Assembly (NCBI GenBank): GCA_964370065.1
Contig: CAYJGK010000008.1
Location: 1 to 56,601 of the forward strand
Direction: 5' to 3'
DNA from: CAMQRS01 sp964370065
GTDB taxonomy: Bacteria > Bacillota_I > Bacilli_A > Erysipelotrichales > Erysipelotrichaceae
Length of the DNA stretch: 56,601 nt
In this document: positions 16,478 through 26,202 of the stretch, in pieces
How positions within the stretch are numbered: position 1 is the stretch's first letter
Layout of the letters: each line of letters opens with the position of its first letter
The notes under the pieces: model-generated
Seen by the model: only the letters and a program-made list of their open reading frames with translations
Databases searched by the model: none
What the model was told of the DNA's origin: nothing
Position numbers and translations under genes: made by a program

Positions 16478-17355
16478 TGAAAACGTATTTAGATTTATGT
16501 GCACACATTTTAGAACATGGTGAAAATCGCGATGATCGTACTGGTACAGGAACACGTTCTGTTTTTGGGTACCAAGCTCGATATGACTTAAGAGATGGGT
16601 TTCCTTTGTTAACAACAAAGAAAATGTTTTTAAGACCAATTGCTGAAGAGTTATTATGGTTTATAAAGGGTGATACCAATATTAAATATTTAGTCGATCG
16701 CAATGTACGCATTTGGAATGAATGGCCTTATGCCGATTTTATGAAGCATGAAGATTATAATAACGAATCATTAGATGAATTTGTAGATAAAATTAAAACG
16801 GATGATGCTTTCGCTAAAAAACATGGAAATTTAGGGCCTGTTTACGGAGCACAATGGCGTAATTTCAATAACGAAGGAGTGGATCAGCTAGTTAAATTAG
16901 TGGATAGCTTGCAAAACAATCCATTTAGCCGTCGTCATATTATAAGTGCTTGGAATCCTGTACAAGTCGATGATATGGCATTACCTCCTTGCCATTCTTT
17001 CTTGCAATTTTATGTGAGTCCTGACAAAAAATATTTAAGCTGCCAGTTATATCAAAGAAGTGCGGATACTTTTTTAGGTGTGCCTTTCAACATTGCATCG
17101 TATGCATTAATGACAGAGATGCTAGCACAAGTATGCGGATATGAAGCAAAGGAATTTGTTCACACGATGGGAGATGCACATATTTATTTGGATCACTTTG
17201 ATGTAGTCAAAGAACAAATTAGTAGAGAACCATTACAAAAATGTAAATTGGTATTGAATAAAGAAGTGAAAAATATTTTTGATTTCACAATTGACGATAT
17301 AAAAATTGAAGATTATGTATCGCATCCTAAGTTAGTTGGAAAGGTTAGTGTTTAA
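16477..17355 (+). CDS. thyA: Thymidylate synthase
   Basis: A 292-residue ThyA that methylates dUMP to dTMP with methylene-tetrahydrofolate. Visible are DRTGTGTRSVFG near 20-31, WNPVQVDDMALPPCHSFLQFYV with catalytic Cys172, and QLYQRSADTFLGVPFNIASYA. It is somewhat longer than the 264-residue E. coli enzyme because of an insertion near 85-115. It overlaps rsuA by one base and precedes folA by 2 nt, a common thyA-folA pair since DHFR regenerates the folate it oxidises. Confidence 0.97.
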   Translation: MKTYLDLCAHILEHGENRDDRTGTGTRSVFGYQARYDLRDGFPLLTTKKMFLRPIAEELLWFIKGDTNIKYLVDRNVRIWNEWPYADFMKHEDYNNESLDEFVDKIKTDDAFAKKHGNLGPVYGAQWRNFNNEGVDQLVKLVDSLQNNPFSRRHIISAWNPVQVDDMALPPCHSFLQFYVSPDKKYLSCQLYQRSADTFLGVPFNIASYALMTEMLAQVCGYEAKEFVHTMGDAHIYLDHFDVVKEQISREPLQKCKLVLNKEVKNIFDFTIDDIKIEDYVSHPKLVGKVSV

Positions 17356-17357
17356 TT

Positions 17358-17828
17358 ATGATTATTATGGTTGTTGCACATGGCGATAATTTAGTCATTG
17401 GAAAAAATGGTTGGATGCCTTGGGATTTACCAGAAGATTTAAAAATGTTTAGAAACATTACGCTTAATCATAAAATTTGCATGGGTAGAACTACATTTGA
17501 AGTAATGAAAAAACCTTTACCAAAAAGGCATACGTATGTGATTACCAATCAAAAAAACTATTTTTACGAGCATAAAGATGTTAGTATTGTGAATGATTTT
17601 GATGCCTTATTAAGTGAGTATAAGAACAGTGATGAAAATTTATATGTATGTGGTGGTGCTAAAATATACACACATGCTTTAGCAATGGCTGATGAAATGT
17701 ATGTATCTTTGGTAGATGCGCATTATGAGGGAGATACCTTTTTTCCAAAATATGAACATGCAGGATTTATTGTAAAAACCAAACAAAAAAAAGAAGGATT
17801 CACACTTATTCATTTTATAAAAAAATAA
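17358..17828 (+). CDS. folA: Dihydrofolate reductase
   Basis: A 156-residue DHFR that reduces dihydrofolate to tetrahydrofolate with NADPH. The Met20-loop region GKNGWMPWDLPEDLKMF carries the active-site acid Asp27. GRTTFEVM and VCGGAKIY are the NADPH-binding parts. It is directly downstream of thyA and recycles that enzyme's product. Length is standard. Confidence 0.95.
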   Translation: MIIMVVAHGDNLVIGKNGWMPWDLPEDLKMFRNITLNHKICMGRTTFEVMKKPLPKRHTYVITNQKNYFYEHKDVSIVNDFDALLSEYKNSDENLYVCGGAKIYTHALAMADEMYVSLVDAHYEGDTFFPKYEHAGFIVKTKQKKEGFTLIHFIKK

Positions 17829-17830
17829 CA

Positions 17831-17857
17831 AAAAGATGGAAGCTACCATCTTTTTTT
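17831..17857 (+). terminator. Terminator of the murJ-rsuA-thyA-folA operon
   Basis: A 9-bp stem AAAAGATGG (17831-17839) with CCATCTTTT (17846-17854), loop AAGCTA, then T residues to 17857. Confidence 0.9.
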
Positions 17858-17877
17858 ATGTATGATTATACAAAGTG

Positions 17878-17886
17878 TGCTATAGT
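17878..17886 (+). promoter_or_regulatory. Extended -10 promoter of pdp
   Basis: TGCTATAGT fits TGnTATAnT. No clear -35. The ribosome site AGTGAGGT (17893-17900) lies just downstream. Confidence 0.45.
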
Positions 17887-17906
17887 GAATTTAGTGAGGT
17901 ATGAAT

Positions 17907-19205
17907 ATGACTATATTTCAAATAATAGAAAAAAAGGCGAATCAGCAGGCGTTGGATGCAAGTGAAATTAAAATGATGGTGGATGGCTTTGTAATAGGAA
18001 CAGTAAAAGATTATCAAATGAGCAGTTTTATGATGGCAATTTATTGTAATGGGTTAAATGATGATGAATTATATTACTTATGTGAGGCTATGATACAAAG
18101 CGGTGCACAAATTGATTTGCGCACAATCGGTTTGTATTGCGTGGATAAACATTCAACAGGTGGAGTAGGAGATAAAGTTAGTTTGGTGTTAGGTGGAATG
18201 CTTGCTGCCAATGGATTAGGTTTTGCGAAAATGTCAGGAAGAGGACTCGGGCATACAGGCGGAACGATTGATAAATTAGAATCGATTAGTGGGTTTGATG
18301 TTGAATTAGATGAAGATGCATTAAAAAAACAAGTGCAAAAAATTGGCTTAGCCATTATTGGGCAAAGTCAAGAAATGGTTATTGCAGATAAATTGATGTA
18401 CGCATTACGTGATGTTAGTGCCACAATTAGTAGTATACCTTTAATTGCAAGTTCAATAATGTCGAAAAAAATAGCAGCTGGGGCATCTTCTATCCTATTA
18501 GATGTGAAATATGGAGATGGTGCATTTATGAGTACTCCATCTCAAGCGATACATTTAGCACAAGTTATGATTCGATTGGGAGCTCGTTTTAATCGTAAAG
18601 TCAGTGCAGAAATTAGCAGTATGCAACAACCACTAGGATACTGCATAGGGAATGCCTTAGAGGTGGAAGAGGCAATACAAACGTTGCAAGGAAATGGGCC
18701 AGATGACTTAGAAGAAATATGTGTCCAATCTTGCGCAAAATTAATGGTTATGGCTAATGTAGAAGTAGATTTAGAAATAGCTAAAGAAAAAGCGAAGCTA
18801 AGTTTAATGAATCAAACTGCATACCATAAATTTATGCAAATGGTAAATGCACAAAAAGGAAGTGAGTGTGCCATTGAGAAATTAAAGTTACGTCTTCAAG
18901 AATCATCGAAAATACAAGTATATGCTGAAAAAAGTGGATACATTGAAAAGATATATTGTAAAAAATTAGGAGAATTAGCAACGCAGATTAAAGCAGGTAG
19001 AATTTATAAAGATGATTCACTTGATTATTACGCAGGATTTAGATTGCATAAAAAAGTGGGTGATTTTATTGAAGCACGACAATTGCTTTGTAGTATATAT
19101 AGTAATCAATCCACAAACATGATGCAAGAAGTATTAGATTGTTTTGTCATAACAAAAGAAAAGGTTGAAAAACCATTGCTTCTGTATCGTATGATTGATG
19201 AATAA
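17907..19205 (+). CDS. pdp: Pyrimidine-nucleoside phosphorylase
   Basis: A 432-residue thymidine/pyrimidine phosphorylase that splits uridine, thymidine or deoxyuridine with phosphate, feeding nucleoside salvage. The family signature SGRGLGHTGGTIDKLESISGF is complete, and KHSTGGVGDKVSLVL binds phosphate. The helical N-terminal lobe and C-terminal domain are of normal size. I prefer the ATG at 17907, about 7 nt after AGTGAGGT; an ATG at 17901 abuts the site. The gene follows thyA-folA but has its own promoter. A deoA-type thymidine phosphorylase is the alternative. Confidence 0.9.
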   Translation: MTIFQIIEKKANQQALDASEIKMMVDGFVIGTVKDYQMSSFMMAIYCNGLNDDELYYLCEAMIQSGAQIDLRTIGLYCVDKHSTGGVGDKVSLVLGGMLAANGLGFAKMSGRGLGHTGGTIDKLESISGFDVELDEDALKKQVQKIGLAIIGQSQEMVIADKLMYALRDVSATISSIPLIASSIMSKKIAAGASSILLDVKYGDGAFMSTPSQAIHLAQVMIRLGARFNRKVSAEISSMQQPLGYCIGNALEVEEAIQTLQGNGPDDLEEICVQSCAKLMVMANVEVDLEIAKEKAKLSLMNQTAYHKFMQMVNAQKGSECAIEKLKLRLQESSKIQVYAEKSGYIEKIYCKKLGELATQIKAGRIYKDDSLDYYAGFRLHKKVGDFIEARQLLCSIYSNQSTNMMQEVLDCFVITKEKVEKPLLLYRMIDE

Positions 19206-19212
19206 AGGAAAG

Positions 19213-19242
19213 TAAACAAACGCAATTGTATTATGTTATAAT
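19213..19242 (+). promoter_or_regulatory. Promoter of nadE
   Basis: TAAACA (19213-19218) and TATAAT (19237-19242) are 18 nt apart, with TGT directly before the -10. The ribosome site GAGGTGAT follows. Confidence 0.6.
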
Positions 19243-19262
19243 ACATACATTGAGGTGATTAG

Positions 19263-21146
19263 ATGAAAATAGTAATGGCACAAATGAATGTACAAGCAGG
19301 AAAAGTAGAACATAATTTTGCTTTTATGCAGCAAACTATTTTACAGGCAAAAGAGGATGGAGCAGATATGGTTGTTTTTCCGGAGATGTGTGTAAGTGGT
19401 TACGTCTTACAAGATAAATGGTTAGATGATGATTTTTGTTCATACATTCATTCTTTTAATGAAAAAATAAAAAATCTAAGTGAGGGGATTGCAATTGTTT
19501 ATGGTAACTTATATTATGGACAATTATTAAATAGCAAAGTAGGTAGGGATGGAAGAATAAGTCGTTTTAATTGTGCTTTTTTTGCTTATAATAAACAATG
19601 GGTGAAAAAACAGAATGGGTTATTAGATGGTATTCATATTAAACATTTAAATCCAGACTATCGTATCTTTGATGATTCACGTTATTTTTTATCGGCTATT
19701 GAAGTAGCTATCGCAAATGATATGGAAAAACATGAATTAATTTCACCTTTTATATGGCAACTCAATGGTGAAATATGTTCTATTGGATTAGAAGTATGTG
19801 AAGACTTATGGAGCAATGATTATAGTGTAAATGTAAGTGAACAATACGTATTACAAGATGTATCCTTTATCATTAATGTTTCAAGTAGTCCTTATACAAT
19901 TAATAAAGAATTATCACGAGATAAAAGAATTAAGCAACATAAACAATTGCTACAAGATAAAATGGTTAAAATCATCTATGTTAATGCTTGTGGGATGCAA
20001 AACACTGGAAAAAACTTTGTTGTCTTTGATGGTGGAAGTTGCGTATATGATGAAGCAGGAAATCGTATTTATAGTTTAAATGATTCCTTTAGTGAACAAG
20101 TAGCAACATACGATTTTGTTGAACAAGTAAATATTAAATCTTCTACTAATAAAGTAATGCAAGCGCTATGCTGTGCATTACGAGAAGTAGATAAACAAAT
20201 GTTTCATTCGTCAATGAAATGGATTATTGGATTGTCAGGAGGGATTGACTCTTGTATTAATGCGGCTTTGTTAGTAATGGCTTTAGGAAATGAGCGTGTT
20301 ATTGGATATAATATGGCAACTCATTATAATTCTGTTACTACTAAAAATAATGCACGAACATTAGCAGAGAAACTGGGAATAGAACTACGTGAAGGCAGTA
20401 TTGAGCAATTGAACTCAGCCTCTATTGATACGATTCAAGCATATGGGTACCAAGCAGAATACAATTCATTAGTGTATGAAAATATACAAGCTCGCATTAG
20501 AGGTCATTTATTAAGTACTTTTGCTTCAATTGAAGGTGGAATCATTATGAATAATGCGAATAAAGTAGAAGTTGCATTAGGATACTGTACTCTTTATGGA
20601 GATTGTATTGGAGCAATTTCATTAATTGGTGATTTAACGAAAGTGCAATGTTTTGAAGTAGCAAAAGCGTGTAATGACTACTTTCAAGATGAAATTATCT
20701 CAAACACTTTAATTCCTGAAGAACAGGAAGGAGGGATTAAATGGGAGATGCCACCTTCAGCAGAATTAAAAGATGCACAGGTTGATCCAATGAAGTGGTA
20801 TTATCATGATTATTTAGTCAGTTATTTAAGTGAATATCCAAGTGGTCGTATTGAAAGTTTTATGCAATCGTATTTAGATAATAGTATCTATGATACACCA
20901 ATTGGAAAATGGATCACTTATTACAAGTTAAATGATGGATATGCATTTATTGAAGATTTGGAGTGGTTTTTGAAAACTCTTTATTTTGCAGTATTTAAAC
21001 GGATACAAATGCCACCTATTTTGTTATTATCTAGAGGCGCATTTGGAAATGATTATCGTGAAAGTCAATTAGGATTTATCCAAACTCAAATGTATCAAGA
21101 TTTAAAACAAGCTATTCTTGCAGCTAGCAATCAAAAAAACAATTAA
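19263..21146 (+). CDS. nadE: Glutamine-dependent NAD+ synthetase
   Basis: A 627-residue two-domain enzyme that turns deamido-NAD into NAD using ammonia from glutamine. The N-terminal nitrilase-type amidase domain (about 1-270) has Glu41 in FPEMCVSGY and the nucleophile Cys in GLEVCEDLW. The C-terminal synthetase domain has the P-loop IGLSGGIDSCINAAL near 322. This is the glutamine-using long form, not the short ammonia-using NadE of B. subtilis. It is a single-gene unit with its own promoter. Confidence 0.95.
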   Translation: MKIVMAQMNVQAGKVEHNFAFMQQTILQAKEDGADMVVFPEMCVSGYVLQDKWLDDDFCSYIHSFNEKIKNLSEGIAIVYGNLYYGQLLNSKVGRDGRISRFNCAFFAYNKQWVKKQNGLLDGIHIKHLNPDYRIFDDSRYFLSAIEVAIANDMEKHELISPFIWQLNGEICSIGLEVCEDLWSNDYSVNVSEQYVLQDVSFIINVSSSPYTINKELSRDKRIKQHKQLLQDKMVKIIYVNACGMQNTGKNFVVFDGGSCVYDEAGNRIYSLNDSFSEQVATYDFVEQVNIKSSTNKVMQALCCALREVDKQMFHSSMKWIIGLSGGIDSCINAALLVMALGNERVIGYNMATHYNSVTTKNNARTLAEKLGIELREGSIEQLNSASIDTIQAYGYQAEYNSLVYENIQARIRGHLLSTFASIEGGIIMNNANKVEVALGYCTLYGDCIGAISLIGDLTKVQCFEVAKACNDYFQDEIISNTLIPEEQEGGIKWEMPPSAELKDAQVDPMKWYYHDYLVSYLSEYPSGRIESFMQSYLDNSIYDTPIGKWITYYKLNDGYAFIEDLEWFLKTLYFAVFKRIQMPPILLLSRGAFGNDYRESQLGFIQTQMYQDLKQAILAASNQKNN

Positions 21147-21347
21147 CAATTTATGCGAACTTGTGTGTATAAATTGCTATTAAAAATAATAAATTAAATG
21201 CGATTTTATGTTAAATTCAGTACATATTCACAAACTTTAAAACAATATAGTAAAAAAAAAGCAAATATTTGCTTTTTTTTAAATTTAAGCGTACTAATTT
21301 ATGTGAAAATGCTTTATAATATAAATTATGCATGAAAGGAAGTATTT
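21147..21347. other. Intergenic region nadE to comN-like gene
   Basis: About 200 nt without a gene. It holds an 8-bp inverted repeat CAATTTAT (21147-21154) with ATAAATTG (21169-21176), no T tract after it, then a strong terminator at 21253-21280. TATAAT at 21315-21320 with a poor -35 is the likely promoter of the next operon. Confidence 0.5.
21253..21280 (+). terminator. Terminator downstream of nadE
   Basis: A run of A residues plus GCAA (21253-21264) pairs with TTGC plus eight T residues (21269-21280) around an ATAT loop. The A and T flanks make it bidirectional in principle. Confidence 0.85.
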
Positions 21348-21641
21348 ATGGGTAATAATGAAATAATCGCTACTAATGAATTTAAATTAGCTGTCTTTTT
21401 AAAAATAAAACAGTTAAGACGAAATGAATTAGCAACATTAACATATTCTCATGTTTTGGATGTACTTCATTTCTTAAAGTGGAAAAAGAAACCCCCTCAA
21501 AGTATACATGAGGCAATTAATGATTTAATGGATTTAAGTATTGGGGAAATTATCGCAACCTTACATACTTTAGCTTTAATCAATGGGGCGCAGATGGAAA
21601 AGAATGCAATAGAAGAGTGTTGGAGGAAATTAAATGATTAA
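21348..21641 (+). CDS. Small protein, possibly ComN-like post-transcriptional regulator
   Basis: A 97-residue soluble protein, mostly helical, with the segment LHFLKWKKKPPQSIHEAINDLMDLSIGEIIATL. Size, the aromatic-basic FLKWKKK-P stretch and the place directly before secDF resemble the ComN/YrzD family of Firmicutes, which in B. subtilis acts on comE mRNA. The match is from memory of the family and position, so the name is tentative. AAAGGAAG precedes the ATG. The end overlaps secDF by 8 nt. Confidence 0.6.
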   Translation: MGNNEIIATNEFKLAVFLKIKQLRRNELATLTYSHVLDVLHFLKWKKKPPQSIHEAINDLMDLSIGEIIATLHTLALINGAQMEKNAIEECWRKLND

Positions 21642-23916
21642 AAGAAGATTGGTTATTTTTGGATGTACAATTCTAGTATTATTAGGTTTTGTAGCTGGAT
21701 TTTCTAATAATGCAGTGAAAAACATGAATTTAGGATTAGATTTACAAGGTGGATTCGAAATATTATACGAAGTGAAACCTTTAGATACTGCTGAAAATAA
21801 AGATGTAGACATGGCAGCCGTTGTAAGTGCTGTTCGTAAAAGAGTAGACGTGCTAGGTGTTAGTGAACCTGATATTAGTGTTGAAGGAGATCGTATCCGT
21901 GTACAATTAGCAGGTGTTGAGGATAGCGATTCAGCACGTGATGTAATTAGTAGCTCGGCGGTATTAACGTTTAGAGATACAAGCGATAACTTATTAATGG
22001 ATGCAACCGTATTAAAAGAAGGTGGAGCAAGCCTTGGATACAATAACGGTAGTCCAGTCGTGTATTTAGCTATTGCAGACCAAGCTAAATTCGCTGAAGT
22101 AACAGGTCAACTAGCGACATCAAGTGATCGCTTATTAGTGACTTGGTTAGATTATGAAACTGGGCAAAGCTATTTAAATGAAGTAGGGGAAGAGCACCCT
22201 GCATACATTAGTTCTGCTACTGTAAATGAAGCTTTAAATTCAGATTCAGTATTTATTGAAGGTGGATTTAGTGAAGAAGAAGCACAACAATTAGTAGATT
22301 TATTAAATTCAGGATCTTTAAATTTCCAAATGACTGAAATTTACTCAAATGTAGTAAGTGCAGATTTAGGGAGTGGAGCATTTGATGTGACAATCTTTGC
22401 TGGATTAATTGGTATTATTGGAATCATTATCTTTATGGTTGCTATATACCGTGTACCTGGGATTATTTCAGCTGTAACTATTGCGGCGTATACATTAGTT
22501 ACATTAATGTTATATAACTTACTTGGTGGAGTATTCACATTAAGTGGAATTGCTGGGTTAGTTTTAGGAGTGGGTATGGCTGTCGATTCAAGTGTTATTA
22601 CATTTGAACGTATTAAAGATGGGTTATTCCAAGGTAGAAGTGTGCAATTAGCTTATAAAGAAGGAGTTAAGAAATCGTTTGTGACAATCTTTGATAGTCA
22701 AATCACAACACTGATTTCAGCTGTTATCTTATATACTTTCGGAACAGGTTCAGTAAAAGGATTTGCGACAATGTTATTGGTTTCTACAGTAGTAACGGTA
22801 CTATTCAATGTGACAATTGTGCGTTTCTTATTAGGACAAATTGTTAAGTCAGGATATTTAGATGATAAAAAATCTTGGTTTGCTGTAAAAGAATCAAATA
22901 TTCCAAACTTAAATAAAGGAGAAGAACAAAAATACTTTGGTCCTCTTGCTAAGTTTGACTTTATTAAAAATGCGAAATACTTTATTGCAGGTTCTATTGC
23001 AATCTTTATTGCCGCTGTTGTAATGATGGGTGTCAATTTATCAACAAATGGGACAGCTCTAAACTTAGGGATTGACTTCTCAAGTGGAACGCGTGTAACT
23101 GTAACATCTAATGAAACAATTGATTCAGATTCTTTAGAAAAAGGGATTGAAGCATTAGGGGTAGATGTTGATAGTGTTAAATTATCTGGATCGGATAATA
23201 GCGTGGCAACTATTTCAATTAAAAAAGCGATAAATGAAGAAGAGAGACAATCAATCTATGATTATGTACTTGCAGAATATGAAACTGAAGCAAGTGATGC
23301 TACTGTTTCTCCTGTAGTTGGTCAAGAATTAGTTAAGAATGCATTTTTAATGTCAATCTTATCTTGGTTGGCAATATTAGTATATATTAGTGTGCGCTTT
23401 AAATGGGATTATGCAATTGCAGCTATTGTAGCATTAGTACATGATGTTTTAATTATTTTAGCTGTCTTTGCAATCTTAGGGTTTGAGATTACAACAGATA
23501 TTATTGCTGTATTATTAGCAATTATTGGGTATTCAATCAATGATACAATTGTAGGATTTGATCGTATCCGAGAAAATGAAAATAATAAAAAAGCAATGAA
23601 AAAAGAATTAACAAATACTGATTACAACCAAATTGTTAATGAATCATTACGTGAAACAATTGTGCGTTCAATTATCACAACAATGACTACATTAATTCCA
23701 GTTTGTTGTTTATTATTCTTAGGTAGTCCATCTATCTTTACATTTAACTTCGCTTTATTAATTGGATTAATTGCTGGTGCAAATTCATCAATTAATATCG
23801 CTGCACAATTGTGGTATCACATTAGATGTAATCATAAGCCAAAGCATAAAGTGAAGAAAAAACATAAAAAAGTGGATGAAGTAGAAGAATACATCGTTCC
23901 AGGAATCAATGATTAA
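21634..23916 (+). CDS. secDF: Fused protein-export membrane protein SecDF
   Basis: A 760-residue fusion of SecD and SecF, a proton-driven aid to Sec translocation. Each half has one N-terminal membrane helix, a large extracytoplasmic region and five further membrane helices. The SecD half shows LGLDLQGGFEILYEV and GVGMAVDSSVITFERIKD; the SecF half shows LGIDFSSGTRVTV and AIIGYSINDTIVGFDRIREN. A basic tail follows. The fused form is common in Firmicutes. GGAGGAAAT in the preceding gene gives the ATG at 21634, so the two are coupled. Confidence 0.95.
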   Translation: MIKRRLVIFGCTILVLLGFVAGFSNNAVKNMNLGLDLQGGFEILYEVKPLDTAENKDVDMAAVVSAVRKRVDVLGVSEPDISVEGDRIRVQLAGVEDSDSARDVISSSAVLTFRDTSDNLLMDATVLKEGGASLGYNNGSPVVYLAIADQAKFAEVTGQLATSSDRLLVTWLDYETGQSYLNEVGEEHPAYISSATVNEALNSDSVFIEGGFSEEEAQQLVDLLNSGSLNFQMTEIYSNVVSADLGSGAFDVTIFAGLIGIIGIIIFMVAIYRVPGIISAVTIAAYTLVTLMLYNLLGGVFTLSGIAGLVLGVGMAVDSSVITFERIKDGLFQGRSVQLAYKEGVKKSFVTIFDSQITTLISAVILYTFGTGSVKGFATMLLVSTVVTVLFNVTIVRFLLGQIVKSGYLDDKKSWFAVKESNIPNLNKGEEQKYFGPLAKFDFIKNAKYFIAGSIAIFIAAVVMMGVNLSTNGTALNLGIDFSSGTRVTVTSNETIDSDSLEKGIEALGVDVDSVKLSGSDNSVATISIKKAINEEERQSIYDYVLAEYETEASDATVSPVVGQELVKNAFLMSILSWLAILVYISVRFKWDYAIAAIVALVHDVLIILAVFAILGFEITTDIIAVLLAIIGYSINDTIVGFDRIRENENNKKAMKKELTNTDYNQIVNESLRETIVRSIITTMTTLIPVCCLLFLGSPSIFTFNFALLIGLIAGANSSINIAAQLWYHIRCNHKPKHKVKKKHKKVDEVEEYIVPGIND

Positions 23917-23936
23917 ACGCTCGTAAGAGCGTTTTT
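23915..23936 (+). terminator. Short terminator after secDF
   Basis: An 8-bp stem AAACGCTC (23915-23922) with GAGCGTTT (23927-23934), loop GTAA, and five T residues (23932-23936). It overlaps the secDF stop codon. Confidence 0.8.
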
Positions 23937-23953
23937 CTAATGAGGTAACACAT

Positions 23954-25540
23954 ATGAAAATTAATGTATTAAAAACAAGTCAATGCCAACATATCATGAA
24001 TACATTTCATGTGTCTAATTTAGCTGCTCAAGTATTGGCGGCGAAACAATTAGAAGATTGCGAAATTGCTGCACTACTAGAAGTTGATTATGATTTGCAA
24101 ACTTTAGATTTGACATTTATGAATGATATCGTCTCTCGTATTCGAAGTGCGAAACAAAATGATGAAAAGGTAATGATTTGTGGCGATTATGATTGTGATG
24201 GAATTTGTGCAACAACAATCTTGTATGACACATTGCAAATGATGGGTATTGAAGTTGGTTACTACATTCCCAATCGTTTTATGGATGGGTATGGTGTAAG
24301 TGAACAGACTGTCCAAAAAGCATATGATAAAGGGTATACTTTATTAATTACTGTAGATAATGGAGTGGGGGCAAAAACGGCACTACAAAAGGCTAAGCAG
24401 TTAGGGATGGATGTTATCTTAAGTGATCACCATTCTTACGAATCTTCTAGTTTGGTGTATGACTATTTTCTCCATCCTGCCATCCTTCCTGCACAATATG
24501 CTGGAATGTGTGGAGCAGGGATGGCGTTGCTGATGTCGCTTGCTTGTGTAGGTGTACAAGAAAAACATTTAATCTTAGCGGGGATTGCCACAATCGCTGA
24601 TATTGTACCACTACTTCAATTAAATCGAAGTTTAGTGCATCAAACAATTACTTTATTAAACCAAAATCATTTACCAGCTATTCAAATGTTGGCAAATGAT
24701 AAAAATAAATGGGATACTATGAAAATAGCGTTTCAAGTCGTACCCAAAATTAATTGTGTAGGGCGTTTAGCAGATATAGCAAATGTGAATCAAATTGTAA
24801 AATTTTTGTTACATTCTGACCAAACATTACAATTACAATATGCCAAACAATTGAATGAGCTAAATGAAAAACGAAAACACATTAGTGAAGTCATGACTAC
24901 ACAAGCACTCTCTCAAATGGGAGATGACCCTTTCTTAGTTTTATACGATGAACGCTTTCATGAAGGTATCAATGGTATAGTTGCAAGTAAAATCGCTAAA
25001 CAAACAGGAAAACCAACGATGGTTTTATCATTGAATAAAGGACATTTAAAAGGTTCTATTCGTAGTGATTCAATTGATTTAACAACATATTTTGAGAGAT
25101 GTGATTGTTTGAATAGTTATGGAGGGCATAAAGAGGCTGCTGGTATTAGCTTTGATGTCGCACATTTGGCACAAGTCAAACAATATGCGAATGGGAATAT
25201 GGAAGATAATATGCAGACATCTATCGATGTCATTTCATTGGATGGAGAAAAAGCATCGGTAGAAGAAGTATCTTCATTAACGAAGTTAGCACCATTTGGG
25301 TGTGGATTCAGTGCTCCTATTTTTATGATAAGTACGACAATTAACAAAGTAACATTATTGAGTGATGGAAAACATGTAAAATATAATGCGCAATCAATTG
25401 AATTTTTAAAATTCAATTGTAATGAACAAGAAAAATCTATAAAAGTAGGTCAAAACGTACAATTTATTGGTACTTTACTTGTTAATGAATTTAGATATAA
25501 AAAAACAGTGAATATGTTAGTGGACTATATTGTGACTTAA
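23954..25540 (+). CDS. recJ: Single-stranded-DNA-specific exonuclease RecJ
   Basis: A 528-residue DHH-family 5'-3' exonuclease acting in recombination and mismatch repair. Motif I CGDYDCDG (77-83) and the DHH motif ILSDHHSYE near 154-161 are present, as is the DHHA1 region with GGHKEAAGISF and an OB-like C-terminus. It is shorter than RecJ of B. subtilis (about 780 residues) and lacks the extra C-terminal domain of that protein; the catalytic core appears complete. It lies between secDF and apt, as in B. subtilis. GAGG precedes the ATG. Confidence 0.9.
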   Translation: MKINVLKTSQCQHIMNTFHVSNLAAQVLAAKQLEDCEIAALLEVDYDLQTLDLTFMNDIVSRIRSAKQNDEKVMICGDYDCDGICATTILYDTLQMMGIEVGYYIPNRFMDGYGVSEQTVQKAYDKGYTLLITVDNGVGAKTALQKAKQLGMDVILSDHHSYESSSLVYDYFLHPAILPAQYAGMCGAGMALLMSLACVGVQEKHLILAGIATIADIVPLLQLNRSLVHQTITLLNQNHLPAIQMLANDKNKWDTMKIAFQVVPKINCVGRLADIANVNQIVKFLLHSDQTLQLQYAKQLNELNEKRKHISEVMTTQALSQMGDDPFLVLYDERFHEGINGIVASKIAKQTGKPTMVLSLNKGHLKGSIRSDSIDLTTYFERCDCLNSYGGHKEAAGISFDVAHLAQVKQYANGNMEDNMQTSIDVISLDGEKASVEEVSSLTKLAPFGCGFSAPIFMISTTINKVTLLSDGKHVKYNAQSIEFLKFNCNEQEKSIKVGQNVQFIGTLLVNEFRYKKTVNMLVDYIVT

Positions 25541-25572
25541 TATTATAATAGATGCGTACAGTGGAGGATTTT

Positions 25573-26088
25573 ATGAAATTAGAAAATTATATTACAAGTA
25601 TACAAGACTATCCTATTGAAGGCGTGTTATTTAGAGATATCACAACTTTAATTCAAGATGGAAAAGCATTCGCTTATGCTTGCGAGCAAATAAAGCAATT
25701 TGCATTACAAGTTGGTGCAGATGTAATCGTGGGTCCTGAATCAAGAGGTTTTATTTTTGGATGCCCAGTTGCTACACAATTAGAAATTGGTTTTGTGCCA
25801 GTACGTAAACCAAACAAGTTACCTAGAGAAACAGAAAGTGTTACTTATGATTTGGAATATGGAAGTAATGAATTACATATTCATAAAGATGCGATTAAAC
25901 AAGGACAAAAAGTATTAATTGTTGATGATTTATTAGCAACAGGTGGTACGATTGCGGGAAGTATTAAACTTGTTGAAAAATTAGGTGGGGAAGTTGTTGG
26001 ATGTAGCTTCTTAATTGAATTACAAGATCTAAATGGTAGAGAAAATTTAAAAGGATATGAAATTCAAAGTTTAATTTCATATGAATAA
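25573..26088 (+). CDS. apt: Adenine phosphoribosyltransferase
   Basis: A 171-residue type I phosphoribosyltransferase that makes AMP from adenine and PRPP. The PRPP loop is KVLIVDDLLATGGT near 118-131. The N-terminal KLENYITSIQDYPIEGVLFRDITTLIQDG and VGPESRGFIFG are typical. The ATG at 25573 after GGAGG gives the standard length; an upstream ATG in frame is less likely. It is between recJ and relA as in B. subtilis. Confidence 0.96.
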   Translation: MKLENYITSIQDYPIEGVLFRDITTLIQDGKAFAYACEQIKQFALQVGADVIVGPESRGFIFGCPVATQLEIGFVPVRKPNKLPRETESVTYDLEYGSNELHIHKDAIKQGQKVLIVDDLLATGGTIAGSIKLVEKLGGEVVGCSFLIELQDLNGRENLKGYEIQSLISYE

Positions 26089-26091
26089 ATG

Positions 26092-26121
26092 AAAGTGTAG
26101 TCAAAGTTGACTGCACTTTTT
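26092..26121 (+). terminator. Terminator of apt
   Basis: A long stem AAAGTGTAGTCA (26092-26103) pairs with TGACTGCACTTT (26108-26119), with one T-G pair, and ends in T residues to 26121. Confidence 0.85.
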
Positions 26122-26160
26122 GTATATTAGATGAAAATACTATGTATTAGAAATGAAGTA

Positions 26161-26169
26161 TGATATAAT
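26161..26169 (+). promoter_or_regulatory. Extended -10 promoter of relA
   Basis: TGATATAAT lies 34 nt before the relA start, with GAGGAGGTG as ribosome site downstream. No convincing -35. Confidence 0.5.
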
Positions 26170-26202
26170 TTTAACTATCTAAATGTTGAGGAGGTGTGCT
26201 AG

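Noticed and set aside
21147..21176. 8-bp inverted repeat after nadE as a terminator or operator
   Set aside because: No T tract, long loop, and a convincing terminator lies further down at 21253-21280; low-complexity AT sequence makes chance likely.
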